The position numbers and the translations under genes are program-made. Below the pieces are notes generated by a model. The model did no database searches. It saw nothing but the letters and a program-made list of their open reading frames with translations, and was not told the DNA's origin. From Bacteroidales bacterium (GTDB lineage Bacteria > Bacteroidota > Bacteroidia > Bacteroidales > FEN-979): a stretch of DNA of 64,000 nt. The stretch spans positions 1 through 64,000 of the forward strand of contig JALNZC010000014.1 of the NCBI GenBank assembly GCA_023229525.1, written 5' to 3'. Shown here in pieces: positions 19,515 through 28,909 of this stretch (its first letter is position 1; each line of letters begins with the position of its first letter).

Positions 19515-19943
19515 TTACCGCTTGATAAATTTACCGGTTATTATCTGCTGCCCTGTATTCAATTTGATAAAATACATCCCGGTAGAGAAATCACTAATGT
19601 CGACAAATAAGGGTGTTGACACCGAAATAAATTTTTTATGGAAAAGGATTTGGCCGCTGAGGTTGAGGATTTCAAGTGAAATATCGGAATTTTTAGAATT
19701 TCCGGTATCGTTAAAACCGATATAAATATTTTCTCCGGCAGGATTCGGAAAGGCAGCCAATCCTTTGCTTGCTTCCTGTGGTGTAAATATCCCGACCGGA
19801 ATATCAGGTCCGAGCAAAGAAATGACGCCATTCGAATTACTACTGAAAAACCAAATAATCAGGAAAAACTTAGGATCGAACCATCGTATGTTTATATCCG
19901 GCCAGTTATGTTTTATTCTTCCGGGGTGGTAAATAAAAATAGA
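19515..19943 (-). pseudogene. Orphan type IX secretion sorting domain (truncated exported protein)
   Basis: The last 80 codons encode a typical T9SS type A C-terminal domain: FPNPAGENIYIGF, LEILNLSGQIL and STGMYFIKL, ending in KFIKR. Nothing upstream looks like a secreted protein. The frame instead runs through non-coding sequence into the gapA terminator, and there is no signal peptide. This is the tail of a lost surface or secreted protein. It shows that the genome uses, or used, type IX secretion. Confidence 0.7.
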
Positions 19944-19944
19944 T

Positions 19945-19976
19945 AAAAAAGGCTGTCCCTGATACCAGAAACAGCC
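19945..19976 (-). terminator. Intrinsic terminator of gapA
   Basis: Read on the minus strand, GGCTGT and ACAGCC arms (19951-19956 and 19971-19976) are separated by 14 nt and followed by six T. It lies about 40 bp after the gapA stop codon. Confidence 0.8.
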
Positions 19977-20017
19977 CAATTTTTTAAAATTCCGCCGGTG
20001 CGGGAATGTTATTCAGG

Positions 20018-21022
20018 TTATGCCATTTTTTCAACAAGATCGGCAAGGCGACACGAATAACCATATTCATTATCGTACCAGGCGATCACTTTAACCATGT
20101 TTCCGCCAAGAATTTTGGTCAATCCGGAGTCGAAAATAGAAGAATGTGAATTTCCAATAATGTCGCAACTTACCAGGGGTTCATCGAGGAATTCGAGAAT
20201 ACCCTTCATGGGCCCGTTGGCAGCTGCTTTCATCGCGGTATTGATTTCATCATTTGTTACCGCCCGGGAGAGTTCACAGGTCAGATCTACAAGTGATCCG
20301 TCAGGGGTCGGGACGCGAACGGCGAAACCATCCATTTTTCCTTCCAGTTCCGGGATAACCAATCCGATGGCTTTGGCAGCACCGGTTTTTGTCGGAATGA
20401 TGGAAACGGCTGCGGCGCGGGCCCGGCGCAAATCCTTATGCGGCGCGTCGAGAATGATCTGGTCGTTGGTGTAACTGTGAATGGTATTCATCAGCCCGCG
20501 TTTGATCCCGAAACTGTCATTCAATACCTTGGCAACCGGGGCTAAACAGTTGGTCGTGCAGGAAGCGTTGGAGATAAGCTTCATGTCTCGTGTGAGGGTA
20601 TTATCGTTTACTCCAATTACGATGGTTGCATCAACATCAGACGCGTTATCAGAGGGAACGGAAAGCAATACTTTCTTCGCACCGGCAGTAAGATGTTTGC
20701 TCATCTTTTCACGGTTGCGGAAAATTCCTGTACACTCAAGTACAATTTCAACGCCCAGGGTGCTCCAGGGCAGGTTGGCAGGGTCTTTCTCGGCCATCAC
20801 CTTAATTTTTTTCCCGTTGATCACCAGAAATTCTCCTTCTACGGTAACTTCACCCGGAAACCGTCCATGGACGGAGTCATATTTTAAGAGATGTGCAAGT
20901 GTTTTAGCATCAGTAAGATCATTGATGGCAATGACCTCAATGTTATTTTTCATTAACAAGGCACGGTAGGTAAGACGCCCGATGCGTCCGAATCCGTTAA
21001 TCCCAACTTTGATTGTTCCCAT
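20018..21022 (-). CDS. gapA: Glyceraldehyde-3-phosphate dehydrogenase, type I
   Basis: Glycolytic enzyme, 334 residues. It starts with the NAD-binding motif INGFGRIGR. The active-site sequence SNASCTTNC carries Cys155. The C-terminal WYDNEYGYSCR is typical of the family. It is followed by a clear intrinsic terminator and is divergent from pyrG. Confidence 0.97.
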   Translation of the reverse strand: MGTIKVGINGFGRIGRLTYRALLMKNNIEVIAINDLTDAKTLAHLLKYDSVHGRFPGEVTVEGEFLVINGKKIKVMAEKDPANLPWSTLGVEIVLECTGIFRNREKMSKHLTAGAKKVLLSVPSDNASDVDATIVIGVNDNTLTRDMKLISNASCTTNCLAPVAKVLNDSFGIKRGLMNTIHSYTNDQIILDAPHKDLRRARAAAVSIIPTKTGAAKAIGLVIPELEGKMDGFAVRVPTPDGSLVDLTCELSRAVTNDEINTAMKAAANGPMKGILEFLDEPLVSCDIIGNSHSSIFDSGLTKILGGNMVKVIAWYDNEYGYSCRLADLVEKMA

Positions 21023-21102
21023 TTTGTATTTATTTTATGATTTTGTTTGTTAAACCAAATAAGACTGCAAAATTAAGCATTAAAATGAGAAGACAAAAAT
21101 CA

Positions 21103-21119
21103 TTGGTCGAATTGACCAA
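21103..21119. promoter_or_regulatory. Inverted repeat in the gapA-pyrG gap
   Basis: Perfect arms TTGGTC and GACCAA with a 5-bp spacer lie between the divergent genes, 27 bp upstream of the pyrG -7 box. This suits an operator for one or both genes. Confidence 0.4.
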
Positions 21120-21145
21120 ATCTTCCGGGTCTTAAATAAATCATG

Positions 21146-21153
21146 TACTTTTG
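21146..21153 (+). promoter_or_regulatory. Bacteroidota -7 box for pyrG
   Basis: TACTTTTG matches TAnnTTTG, 31 bp before the start codon. Confidence 0.55.
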
Positions 21154-21183
21154 TAACGGTTAAGACCATCAATTTTATTTTTC

Positions 21184-22794
21184 ATGTCGACTACAAAATA
21201 CATTTTCGTTACCGGAGGTGTTACCTCATCATTGGGTAAGGGAATCATCTCTTCTTCTATTGCCAAACTACTGGTTGCCCGCGGCTTTTCAGTGACCATA
21301 CAGAAGCTCGATCCCTATATCAATATTGACCCCGGCACCCTTAATCCTTATGAACATGGGGAATGTTTTGTTACCGACGATGGCGCCGAAACCGATCTGG
21401 ACCTTGGGCATTATGAAAGGTTTTCGAATGTCCCGACCTCCCAGGCCAATAACGTGACTACCGGCGTCATCTATCAATCGGTGATCACCAAAGAACGGAT
21501 GGGCGAATACCTTGGCGAAACAGTTCAGGTTATTCCGCATATTACCGATGAAATAAAATACCGCATTAAATTGCTGGCACACCGAATTCATTACGACTTT
21601 ATTATCACCGAAATTGGTGGAACAGTCGGCGACATCGAATCACTTCCCTTTATTGAAGCCGTTCGTCAGCTCCGCTGGGAATTGGGCTTTAATTGCGTTG
21701 TAGTCCATCTTACTCTGGTTCCATATCTTGCTGCTGCCGGAGAATTGAAAACAAAACCCACCCAACATTCGGTGAAAACTTTACTGGAATCCGGAGTTCA
21801 GCCTGACATCATTGTATGCCGTACCGAGAAACACCTCTCCGAAGGGATCCGGAATAAAATAGCCCTCTTCTGTAACGTTTCGCCCTCCTCGGTCATTGAA
21901 TGCATCGACGTGGAATCCATTTATGATGTCCCCATGCTGATGCGGAAGGAAAACCTTGACCTGGAAATCCTCCAGAAAACCCAGTTACCAATCGATTCAC
22001 AGCCCGACCTTACCGATTGGGAGCAGTTTTTATATGCCATGAAACATCCGGCCGGGGAAGTTAATATCGGACTGGTCGGAAAATATGTGGAATTAAAAGA
22101 TGCTTATAAATCGATCAATGAATCGTTCATTCATGCCGGAACCTCCAATGGCGTGAGGGTGAAAGTGCAATCATTCCATTCCGAGTTCATCAACGAATCG
22201 AATGTTGCGGAGAAGCTTGGCAACCTTGATGGAGTCCTTGTTGCTCCGGGTTTCGGTGAACGAGGTATCGAGGGAAAAATCACTGCTATACGGTATGTAC
22301 GTGAACATAAAATCCCGTTCTTCGGTATCTGTCTTGGTATGCAATGTGCCGTAATTGAGTTCGGACGGAATGTACTTGGATTTACTGATGCCCACTCCAC
22401 AGAATTTAATAAATCAACTACCCATCCGGTAATCGATATGATGGAGATACAAAAAAAGATCTCCGGCATGGGCGGAACGATGCGCCTTGGCTCATACCCA
22501 TGCAAACTTAAAGCCGGTACCAGAATAATGGATATCTATAAAACCGAAAATATTTTGGAGCGTCACAGGCACCGGTTCGAATTTAATAATGATTACCTGG
22601 AAGTTTATCGTCAGGCCGGTATGATACCGGTTGGCGTAAATGAAAAAGATAATCTTATTGAAATCATTGAACTGGAAGGCCATCCCTGGTTTTTTGGCGT
22701 TCAGTTCCACCCCGAATTTAAAAGTACCGTCGCCCGTCCCCATCCGCTGTTTGTCAGTTTTGTCAAAGCAGCAAAGGATTTTGCGGGTAGATAA
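21184..22794 (+). CDS. pyrG: CTP synthase
   Basis: Makes CTP from UTP, ATP and glutamine. The 536 residues include the synthetase domain beginning FVTGGVTSSLGKGI and a class I glutamine amidotransferase domain with the nucleophile Cys383 in GICLGMQ and the His-Glu pair in VQFHPEF. Complete and ordinary in length. It lies 42 bp upstream of yidC on the same strand, but yidC has its own -7 box. Confidence 0.98.
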   Translation: MSTTKYIFVTGGVTSSLGKGIISSSIAKLLVARGFSVTIQKLDPYINIDPGTLNPYEHGECFVTDDGAETDLDLGHYERFSNVPTSQANNVTTGVIYQSVITKERMGEYLGETVQVIPHITDEIKYRIKLLAHRIHYDFIITEIGGTVGDIESLPFIEAVRQLRWELGFNCVVVHLTLVPYLAAAGELKTKPTQHSVKTLLESGVQPDIIVCRTEKHLSEGIRNKIALFCNVSPSSVIECIDVESIYDVPMLMRKENLDLEILQKTQLPIDSQPDLTDWEQFLYAMKHPAGEVNIGLVGKYVELKDAYKSINESFIHAGTSNGVRVKVQSFHSEFINESNVAEKLGNLDGVLVAPGFGERGIEGKITAIRYVREHKIPFFGICLGMQCAVIEFGRNVLGFTDAHSTEFNKSTTHPVIDMMEIQKKISGMGGTMRLGSYPCKLKAGTRIMDIYKTENILERHRHRFEFNNDYLEVYRQAGMIPVGVNEKDNLIEIIELEGHPWFFGVQFHPEFKSTVARPHPLFVSFVKAAKDFAGR

Positions 22795-22805
22795 AGACAT
22801 TTTTA

Positions 22806-22813
22806 TACCTTTG
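22806..22813 (+). promoter_or_regulatory. Bacteroidota -7 box for yidC
   Basis: TACCTTTG followed by CA matches TAnnTTTG exactly, 23 bp before the ATG. Confidence 0.55.
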
Positions 22814-22836
22814 CACGCGTTTTCCCAATATCTCTT

Positions 22837-24786
22837 ATGAACAAAAACACCATCATTGGACTTGTCCTTATTTTCGGGATCTTCATTGCATACAGCTATC
22901 TGGTGAGTCCCTCGCAGGAGCAAATTATCCAGCAAAAGCGGAAATCCGACTCATTGTGGCTTGCCAACCAGGCAAGACGTGATTCAACCATAAGAACCAT
23001 GGCCCGTGCCCGGGCTCTCGACGCTGCAAAAGAGAAAGAAAAAATCGTAGCTTCCGGTAAAAACTTTGATTCGTTAACCCTTCTCCGGATGGCCCTGAAA
23101 GATGAACTGGGTTTATTTGCCAATGCAGCTGCCGGAAAGGATACATCATATTCTGTCGAAAACGATTATTTTCGTCTGAAGTTCGCCTCTCTGGGTGGAA
23201 AAATAGCACAGGTTGAGCTGAAGAAATTCCTGACCTGGGATAAACGCCCGCTTATCCTGATGGATAAAGATTCACTCCATTTTGGATTGTCATTCTTTGC
23301 CAATAACCGGATCATCAATACCGACCGGCTTTATTTTCAACCCTATTGGCCCAATCGGGAAAACCGTGGAAAATCGTCCGTTAAAGTCACCGGAAAAGAT
23401 TCCATCCAATTCGGAATGCGGGTTTTTGTTTCAGATACCGCTACCGGCTTCAACCCGAAAAAGTTTATCGAATTCCTTTATACCATCCGTGGAAATGAAT
23501 ATAAGTTGCGGTACCAGATCAAATTTGAAGGGATGGAAGATGTGATCGATCCGTCGACCAAATACCTTGTACTTAACTGGAACGATAATCTTAAGCAACT
23601 TGAGAAAAGCCTGAAAATGGAGCACATGACTTCCACTATATATTTTCAGTACATAGAAGATAAAGTTGACTACCTCTCCGAAACAAAAGATGAAGAAAAA
23701 TATCTCAAGAATGAAAAAATCAAATGGATTTCATTCAAACAACAATTTTTCTCGAGCAGCCTTATCGCCGATAATTATTTCAGCGAACCCCGGATTAAAA
23801 CTGTGACATTACCCGGTAAAAGGAATTATGTGAAATCGATGTTGGCTGAAGTCGGAATTCCTTATTCTTCAAAGGAAACAAAAGAGATTTCCATGTCGAT
23901 GTACTTTGGCCCGAACAACTATTATGGGCTCAGAAAATACAAACTCGATCTCGAAAAACAGATCCCCCTTGGATGGAGCTTTTTACCGATGGCTTGGATC
24001 AATATTTATGCAGTAATCCCGGTATTCACATTCTTTGGAAATCTGGGCTGGAATTATGGCATTATTATCCTTGTCCTGACCATCCTCTTAAAAATTGTGT
24101 TATTCCCCATCGCCTTTAAAACATATAAATCCTCAGCCAAAATGAGGGTACTCAAACCCGAGATCGATGAGTTGAGCAAAAAATTTCCAAAAAAGGACGA
24201 TGCCATGAAGAAACAACAGGCAACGATGGACCTGTATAAAAAAGCCGGTGTTAATCCTATGGCGGGCTGTATTCCATTGCTTCTTCAGATGCCAATCCTC
24301 ATTGCCATGTTCCGCTTTTTCCCTTCATCCATCGAGCTTCGGCAGCAGGCGTTTTTGTGGGCGAAAGACCTTTCTTCCTATGATTCCATCTGGACATTCC
24401 CCGGAGGTTTTTCGATCCCCTGGTATGGCGACCACGTTAGTTTATTTGCCCTTTTAATGACGATATCAAGTGTGATCTATACTAAAATAAATGATCAGAT
24501 GATGGGATCTTCGCAACAACAGATGCCTGGAATGAAGACCATGATGTATCTGATGCCGGTGATGTTCCTTGTCTGGTTTAACGATTATTCTTCAGGCCTC
24601 AGCTATTACTACCTGTTGGCAAACCTGCTCACTTTTGCCCAGATCTATATTATCCGGGCTACGATCGACGAAAAACAACTCCATGCGCAAATCGAAGCCA
24701 ATCGTAAGAAGACGGTGAAAAAATCGGGATTTCAGAAACGCCTGGAAGATATGGCCAAGAAACGCGGATACCCGGTGAAGAAATGA
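22837..24786 (+). CDS. yidC: Membrane protein insertase YidC
   Basis: Inserts and folds inner membrane proteins, alone or with SecYEG. The 649 residues begin with a transmembrane segment, followed by a large periplasmic beta domain (about 60-360), as in Gram-negative YidC. The 60KD_IMP core has GWNYGIIILVLTILLKI and NPMAGCIPLLLQMPI. The C-terminus is basic (KKTVKK, KKRGYPVKK), as expected for ribosome binding. A heptamer array begins at the stop codon. Confidence 0.97.
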   Translation: MNKNTIIGLVLIFGIFIAYSYLVSPSQEQIIQQKRKSDSLWLANQARRDSTIRTMARARALDAAKEKEKIVASGKNFDSLTLLRMALKDELGLFANAAAGKDTSYSVENDYFRLKFASLGGKIAQVELKKFLTWDKRPLILMDKDSLHFGLSFFANNRIINTDRLYFQPYWPNRENRGKSSVKVTGKDSIQFGMRVFVSDTATGFNPKKFIEFLYTIRGNEYKLRYQIKFEGMEDVIDPSTKYLVLNWNDNLKQLEKSLKMEHMTSTIYFQYIEDKVDYLSETKDEEKYLKNEKIKWISFKQQFFSSSLIADNYFSEPRIKTVTLPGKRNYVKSMLAEVGIPYSSKETKEISMSMYFGPNNYYGLRKYKLDLEKQIPLGWSFLPMAWINIYAVIPVFTFFGNLGWNYGIIILVLTILLKIVLFPIAFKTYKSSAKMRVLKPEIDELSKKFPKKDDAMKKQQATMDLYKKAGVNPMAGCIPLLLQMPILIAMFRFFPSSIELRQQAFLWAKDLSSYDSIWTFPGGFSIPWYGDHVSLFALLMTISSVIYTKINDQMMGSSQQQMPGMKTMMYLMPVMFLVWFNDYSSGLSYYYLLANLLTFAQIYIIRATIDEKQLHAQIEANRKKTVKKSGFQKRLEDMAKKRGYPVKK

Positions 24787-24819
24787 AGGACGAAAGACGA
24801 GGGACGAAAGACGAAGGAC
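24785..24819. repeat. Heptamer array (GAAAGAC family) at the yidC stop
   Basis: Five in-phase 7-bp units (gaaggac, gaaagac, gagggac, gaaagac, gaaggac) start inside the yidC stop codon. Confidence 0.8.
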
Positions 24820-24849
24820 GATTTATAACAGAATTAGTCCTGCATAATC

Positions 24850-24891
24850 TAAAATCAAAATCGTAAATCGTAAATCGTAAATTATAAATCA
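24850..24891. repeat. Heptamer array (AAATCGT family) against the mqnA stop
   Basis: Six 7-bp units on the plus strand end exactly one base before the mqnA stop codon (24892-24894). Same heptamer as 3195-3228, 7722-7770 and 30441-30468. Confidence 0.8.
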
Positions 24892-25632
24892 TTATAGATA
24901 CTTCAAAAATCTCGCTAGTCCTTCTTTTTTTTGATCATCAAATGAGTAGGATATATTATGCTCCAGGTATTCCAGGCAATCGTCACATGCCGGTAATCTA
25001 TCCCTGAAATATTCGATACATTCCCGTTTATGCGTAACCCCGAAGGTTAAAGCCTGTGTAAAAGTATTGACGATCCGGTCTGCCAATTGTTCTCGTGATA
25101 ACCATACCGCGAAAACAAAAGGTAAACCAGTGAACCGTATCCACTCCTCTGCCATATCATAAATATAGGGAAAGTGTTGCCTGAGTTCGAAGGTTTTATC
25201 ACCGATTGCCACCAACGATTCTACTGAAGACCGGTTGGAAGCCTCTCCCGCTTTTAGATTTTCCCATGCTGGTGTGATTTGCCAGTAATTCCCGGCAAGA
25301 ACTTTAACCAACCTCACCGATGTCCGGGAATCGAAATCAAGATGAACTTTTGTTATCATTTCAAGGGGAACCTTTGAAAGCAACAGGACAGTTTTTACCG
25401 GACTAACCGCTCCAATACAATAATCTGAAATATAGTGAAACGCTTTGAAATCAGGCAAAGCGCCAGCCGGTACCAGAGCGATATCGACAATTTTGTTTTT
25501 TAATTTTTCGGCACATACTGATGGTATATCCAGTTCCAATCTGAAATTTTTCAAAAAACCGGATTGCTGAAGACCGTAAACAAATGGAAATGTATTAAGA
25601 TAAGATACGGCAGATATTTTTAAAAGATCCAT
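24892..25632 (-). CDS. mqnA: Chorismate dehydratase MqnA (futalosine menaquinone pathway)
   Basis: Converts chorismate to 3-(1-carboxyvinyl)oxybenzoate, the entry step of the futalosine route to menaquinone. It is a periplasmic-binding-protein-like fold without a signal peptide. The N-terminal motif KISAVSYLNTFPFVYGL and DIALVPAGALPDF are characteristic. The ATG at 25632 is chosen, since the upstream alternative at 25653 is a TTG with unrelated residues. Use of this pathway implies menaquinone-based, probably anaerobic, respiration. The other mqn genes are not in the window. Confidence 0.88.
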   Translation of the reverse strand: MDLLKISAVSYLNTFPFVYGLQQSGFLKNFRLELDIPSVCAEKLKNKIVDIALVPAGALPDFKAFHYISDYCIGAVSPVKTVLLLSKVPLEMITKVHLDFDSRTSVRLVKVLAGNYWQITPAWENLKAGEASNRSSVESLVAIGDKTFELRQHFPYIYDMAEEWIRFTGLPFVFAVWLSREQLADRIVNTFTQALTFGVTHKRECIEYFRDRLPACDDCLEYLEHNISYSFDDQKKEGLARFLKYL

Positions 25633-25679
25633 ATGGATTGTATTCTGCTGCAAAAGTAGAAGATATTGGGATTATTCAG

Positions 25680-25687
25680 TATTTTTG
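25680..25687 (+). promoter_or_regulatory. Bacteroidota -7 box before the 25697 gene
   Basis: TATTTTTG matches TAnnTTTG, only 9 bp before the ATG, which would give a very short leader. Confidence 0.45.
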
Positions 25688-25696
25688 TAACCGAAT

Positions 25697-26203
25697 ATGT
25701 CCGTAATCCTGAGAAAAATAACTGCCTGTATTATCCTTGCACTTTTCCTCTTCAATTCAATGGGATATTTTATCGTATTTGAGTTAAATAAATTTCTTGT
25801 GAAGAAGGAAATGATGGCTTACATCAGGAACAATCCAAAAAAACTAACCGTCCTGGGTATCGACGATCCCGACAACCATTCCGGGTTTAGACGTATCGGT
25901 AAGCATGAAATTATTCATGAGGGAAGATTCTACGATGTATTACATGAAGTAAAGAAAGTTAAAACCACATTATTCTATTGCAAACGCGACATTAAAGAAG
26001 AACTGTTATCTGAAGGTTTTAAACGGATGGCCAATAGCAAACTTCAGCATCAGTTACTGGAACAGATAATTAAAATTGCCCTTCCATACCCTTATGTGGC
26101 TCTGGATAACAGAGCTGCTGAATATTTCAGTTACCCTCCAGTCAGCATCCATCTATCCCAGGTCTGGATTTTACCCGTTAGTCCGCCACCGAAATATTCC
26201 TGA
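25697..26203 (+). CDS. Hypothetical protein, membrane-anchored
   Basis: Not recognised with confidence. The 168 residues open with one hydrophobic segment (ACIILALFLFNSMGYFIVF) and continue as a charged, Lys/Glu-rich domain that is probably periplasmic. The C-terminal 25 residues are Pro-rich and hydrophobic. It precedes a TonB-dependent receptor on the same strand, with a 288-bp repeat-bearing gap between them, and may be an accessory of that uptake system. Confidence 0.6.
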   Translation: MSVILRKITACIILALFLFNSMGYFIVFELNKFLVKKEMMAYIRNNPKKLTVLGIDDPDNHSGFRRIGKHEIIHEGRFYDVLHEVKKVKTTLFYCKRDIKEELLSEGFKRMANSKLQHQLLEQIIKIALPYPYVALDNRAAEYFSYPPVSIHLSQVWILPVSPPPKYS

Positions 26204-26491
26204 TCCTTCATTTTCTCCTTATTAATTCATCCAATATCCCGGATTTTAGGAATCGGGTTCAATTGCCTGTATGATCCTTACTTACCTACATTGAGAAAAA
26301 ATTTATATGTATTAGACAGGTTATCACCTCATCCCCCGGCCTCTTCTCCTTGAGGTTAAGGGGTGAGTGGTTGAGGTACACAGGATAAATTCCCCACCTC
26401 TTGAGGCGAAATTCGGGTACGGGGCTTGCCTGGGGTTCATACCAATTGATTAACTCAATCGAATCACTTACATCAATTAAATCGATAAATC
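26204..26491. other. 288-bp gap with a dispersed repeat
   Basis: No coding sequence was seen. Most of the gap is copy A of the 130-bp dispersed repeat (26326-26454). Any promoter of the TonB receptor must lie between the repeat and position 26492 or inside it. Confidence 0.6.
26326..26454. repeat. Dispersed 130-bp repeat, copy A
   Basis: Homologous over its whole length to 46632-46759. Shared blocks include CACCTCA-N2-CCCCGGC, AAGGGGT, GGTTGAG and a nearly identical 3' block from TCGGGTAC to CAATTGAT. It carries hairpin-forming segments and no coding capacity. Confidence 0.8.
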
Positions 26492-28909
26492 ATGAAATAT
26501 ATAATTATCATTCCTGCATTTGTTTTTATCTTTTTTTCGGGATTCAGTCAGAAGGTCAAAGTACTTGACAAATCCGATTTACAACCCATCGGTCAAGTCA
26601 CCATATCCAATCATCACGAATCTTTAATGATTGTTACCGATGCAAACGGAATCGCTGATATATCGGCTATCCCGGATACCGCCACGCTGTTGTTTTCGCA
26701 TGTGGCATTTCAACCACTGAGAATCCTCAAATCAAATATTCCTTCAAATAAAACGATTTACCTCACGGAGAACATAATAAAACTCGATGAATTTGTATAT
26801 ACCGCAAACAGGGTGGAAGAAAAAAAGTCTGATCTGCCATATAAAATTGAAGTGATCCAGGCAAAGGACATTGTTTTTCAGAATCCGCAGAATGCAGCCA
26901 TCATGCTGGAGCAGACCGGACAGGTTTTTGTACAGACAAGCCAGATGGGCGGAGGAAGCCCTGTGCTTCGTGGTTTTGAAGCCAACAAGGTTTTGCTTGT
27001 AGTTGACGGAATCCGCATGAACAATGCGGTTTATCGGGCGGGGCACCTGCAGAACGCCATCACGGTCGATCCTTTCGGATTGGCTTCAACGGAAATTCTT
27101 TATGGCCCGGGCTCAACCATTTTTGGTAGTGATGCTCTGGGTGGTGTGATCAATTTCAGAACAAAAGACCCAGTTCTTTCTTCTTCGGGCAAGACAGAGA
27201 TCCACGGGAATGTACTTGGCCGTTTTGCCTCTGCAAATACAGAAAAAACAGGAGGTATAAATTTAAATTTCGGTTGGAAAAAACTGGGAGTGCTGTTAAA
27301 TTTTTCGTACAGTGACTTTGATGACTTGCGCGAAGGAAAAGTTCGCGATCCTGCACTGGGTGATTTCGGGACCCGTCCGGTTTATGCACAGCGGATCAAC
27401 GGAAAAGACTCCATGGTCATTAATGACAAGCCATGGATACAGAAAACTTCCGGGTATTCCCAATATAATTTTCTTGGAAAGGTGCTCTTTAAGCCTGGAG
27501 AGCATAGCAATTATATCCTGAATGTGCAGTATTCCAACTCAAGCGATATTCCCCGGTATGACCGTCTTACGGAAATGAATGGCAGTACCGGAAAATTACA
27601 GTTTGCGGAATGGTATTATGGTCCTCAAACCCGGTTGCTTGCTTCGCTTAAAGCGGAGTACAACGTGAAAGGAGTTATTTTTGACCATGCTTCTGTTATT
27701 CTGGGATATCAGAATATTCATGAAGACAGGATCCAGCGTGATTTCGGAAGCTCGAAGAAAAAATTCAACCTGGAAACCGTCGGGGTGATTTCACTGAATG
27801 CCGATTTTGATAAAAAAATCTGCACAAAGGATAACCTCCGTTACGGGATCGAACTGGATTACAACAACGTTATTTCCAAAGCACACAATGAAAACATCAA
27901 AACAGGCGCTTCCACCGACGATCGTGCAACACGATATCCCGACCAGAAAGCAAACATGATGTACATTTCGGCTTACTTGTCGAACAATTGGAACATCAGC
28001 AAGGTTTTCGCCTTCTCACAGGGGATCCGGTTCAATTATGTCACATTGAATGCCGCCTATTCCGATACTATGGTGAAGATCATGGATATCCCGTTTAATC
28101 CGGATATTGCGCAGAAAAATGCCGCGGTAAATGGCTATTTGGGACTGGTAGCAACTCCGGGTCGCGACTGGAAATTCTCCCTTGTCGGATCTACAGGTTT
28201 CCGGGCTCCGAATATCGATGATCTTACCAAGTTGAATGTGGTAAATGGCCAAACAATCGTGGTTCCCAATCCGGATCTGAAACCTGAATATGCCTACAAT
28301 ATTGAACTTTCGGTTGCCAAGACCATTATCGGTAAGGTTCGGCTTGAAGGAACCGCCTTTTATACATGGCTTCGCGATGCTCATGTGATCGCTCCGTTCA
28401 AGTATAACGGACTCGATTCCATAACGATTGATGGGGAGAAGTACCAGACACTCGCTCCGACAAATGCCGGACGAGCATACGTTTGCGGCGTACAGGGAAG
28501 CCTGCTTGCCCAGATTACGCATTCTTTTTCAATTTTAAGCAACCTTACCTATACATATGGTTATGACGAAAGTTCCAGTGATCCACTGGATCATATTCCA
28601 CCGGTATTCGGGATGACTTCATTCCGTTTGGAATTGAAGAAATTCAAGGGTGATTTTTATGTAATGTACAACGGCTGGAAACGGATCAGCCAATATAGCC
28701 CTGGTGGTGAGGATAATGACCTATATGCCACCCCATATGGCATGCCTTCGTGGTATACCCTTAACCTGAAACTGAGTTACCAGGTTATCAAGTACCTCAA
28801 TATTGAACTTGGAATGGAAAATATTCTGGATGAGAATTACAGGAAATTCGCTTCAGGGATCAGTTCGCCTGGCAGAAATGTGATTGTAGCATTACGTTGT
28901 ACCTTCTGA
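26492..28909 (+). CDS. TonB-dependent receptor (possibly heme/hemoprotein)
   Basis: Outer membrane active transporter of 805 residues. After the signal peptide (about 20 residues, ending GFSQ) there is a carboxypeptidase-regulatory-like domain. The plug domain contains GGGSPVLRGFEANKVLLVVDG, a pattern shared with heme receptors such as HmuR. The C-terminal barrel ends in an aromatic residue (CTF), as expected for BAM-assembled proteins. The heme assignment is a similarity-based inference and no heme lyase or HmuY partner is adjacent. Its 3' end overlaps coaE by 18 bp tail to tail. Confidence 0.85.
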   Translation: MKYIIIIPAFVFIFFSGFSQKVKVLDKSDLQPIGQVTISNHHESLMIVTDANGIADISAIPDTATLLFSHVAFQPLRILKSNIPSNKTIYLTENIIKLDEFVYTANRVEEKKSDLPYKIEVIQAKDIVFQNPQNAAIMLEQTGQVFVQTSQMGGGSPVLRGFEANKVLLVVDGIRMNNAVYRAGHLQNAITVDPFGLASTEILYGPGSTIFGSDALGGVINFRTKDPVLSSSGKTEIHGNVLGRFASANTEKTGGINLNFGWKKLGVLLNFSYSDFDDLREGKVRDPALGDFGTRPVYAQRINGKDSMVINDKPWIQKTSGYSQYNFLGKVLFKPGEHSNYILNVQYSNSSDIPRYDRLTEMNGSTGKLQFAEWYYGPQTRLLASLKAEYNVKGVIFDHASVILGYQNIHEDRIQRDFGSSKKKFNLETVGVISLNADFDKKICTKDNLRYGIELDYNNVISKAHNENIKTGASTDDRATRYPDQKANMMYISAYLSNNWNISKVFAFSQGIRFNYVTLNAAYSDTMVKIMDIPFNPDIAQKNAAVNGYLGLVATPGRDWKFSLVGSTGFRAPNIDDLTKLNVVNGQTIVVPNPDLKPEYAYNIELSVAKTIIGKVRLEGTAFYTWLRDAHVIAPFKYNGLDSITIDGEKYQTLAPTNAGRAYVCGVQGSLLAQITHSFSILSNLTYTYGYDESSSDPLDHIPPVFGMTSFRLELKKFKGDFYVMYNGWKRISQYSPGGEDNDLYATPYGMPSWYTLNLKLSYQVIKYLNIELGMENILDENYRKFASGISSPGRNVIVALRCTF

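Noticed and set aside
19944..19979. N-terminal extension of the T9SS domain frame to the ATG at 19979
   Set aside because: The ATG lies in the gapA terminator hairpin and the first dozen residues have no signal peptide character, so the frame is treated as a truncated remnant.
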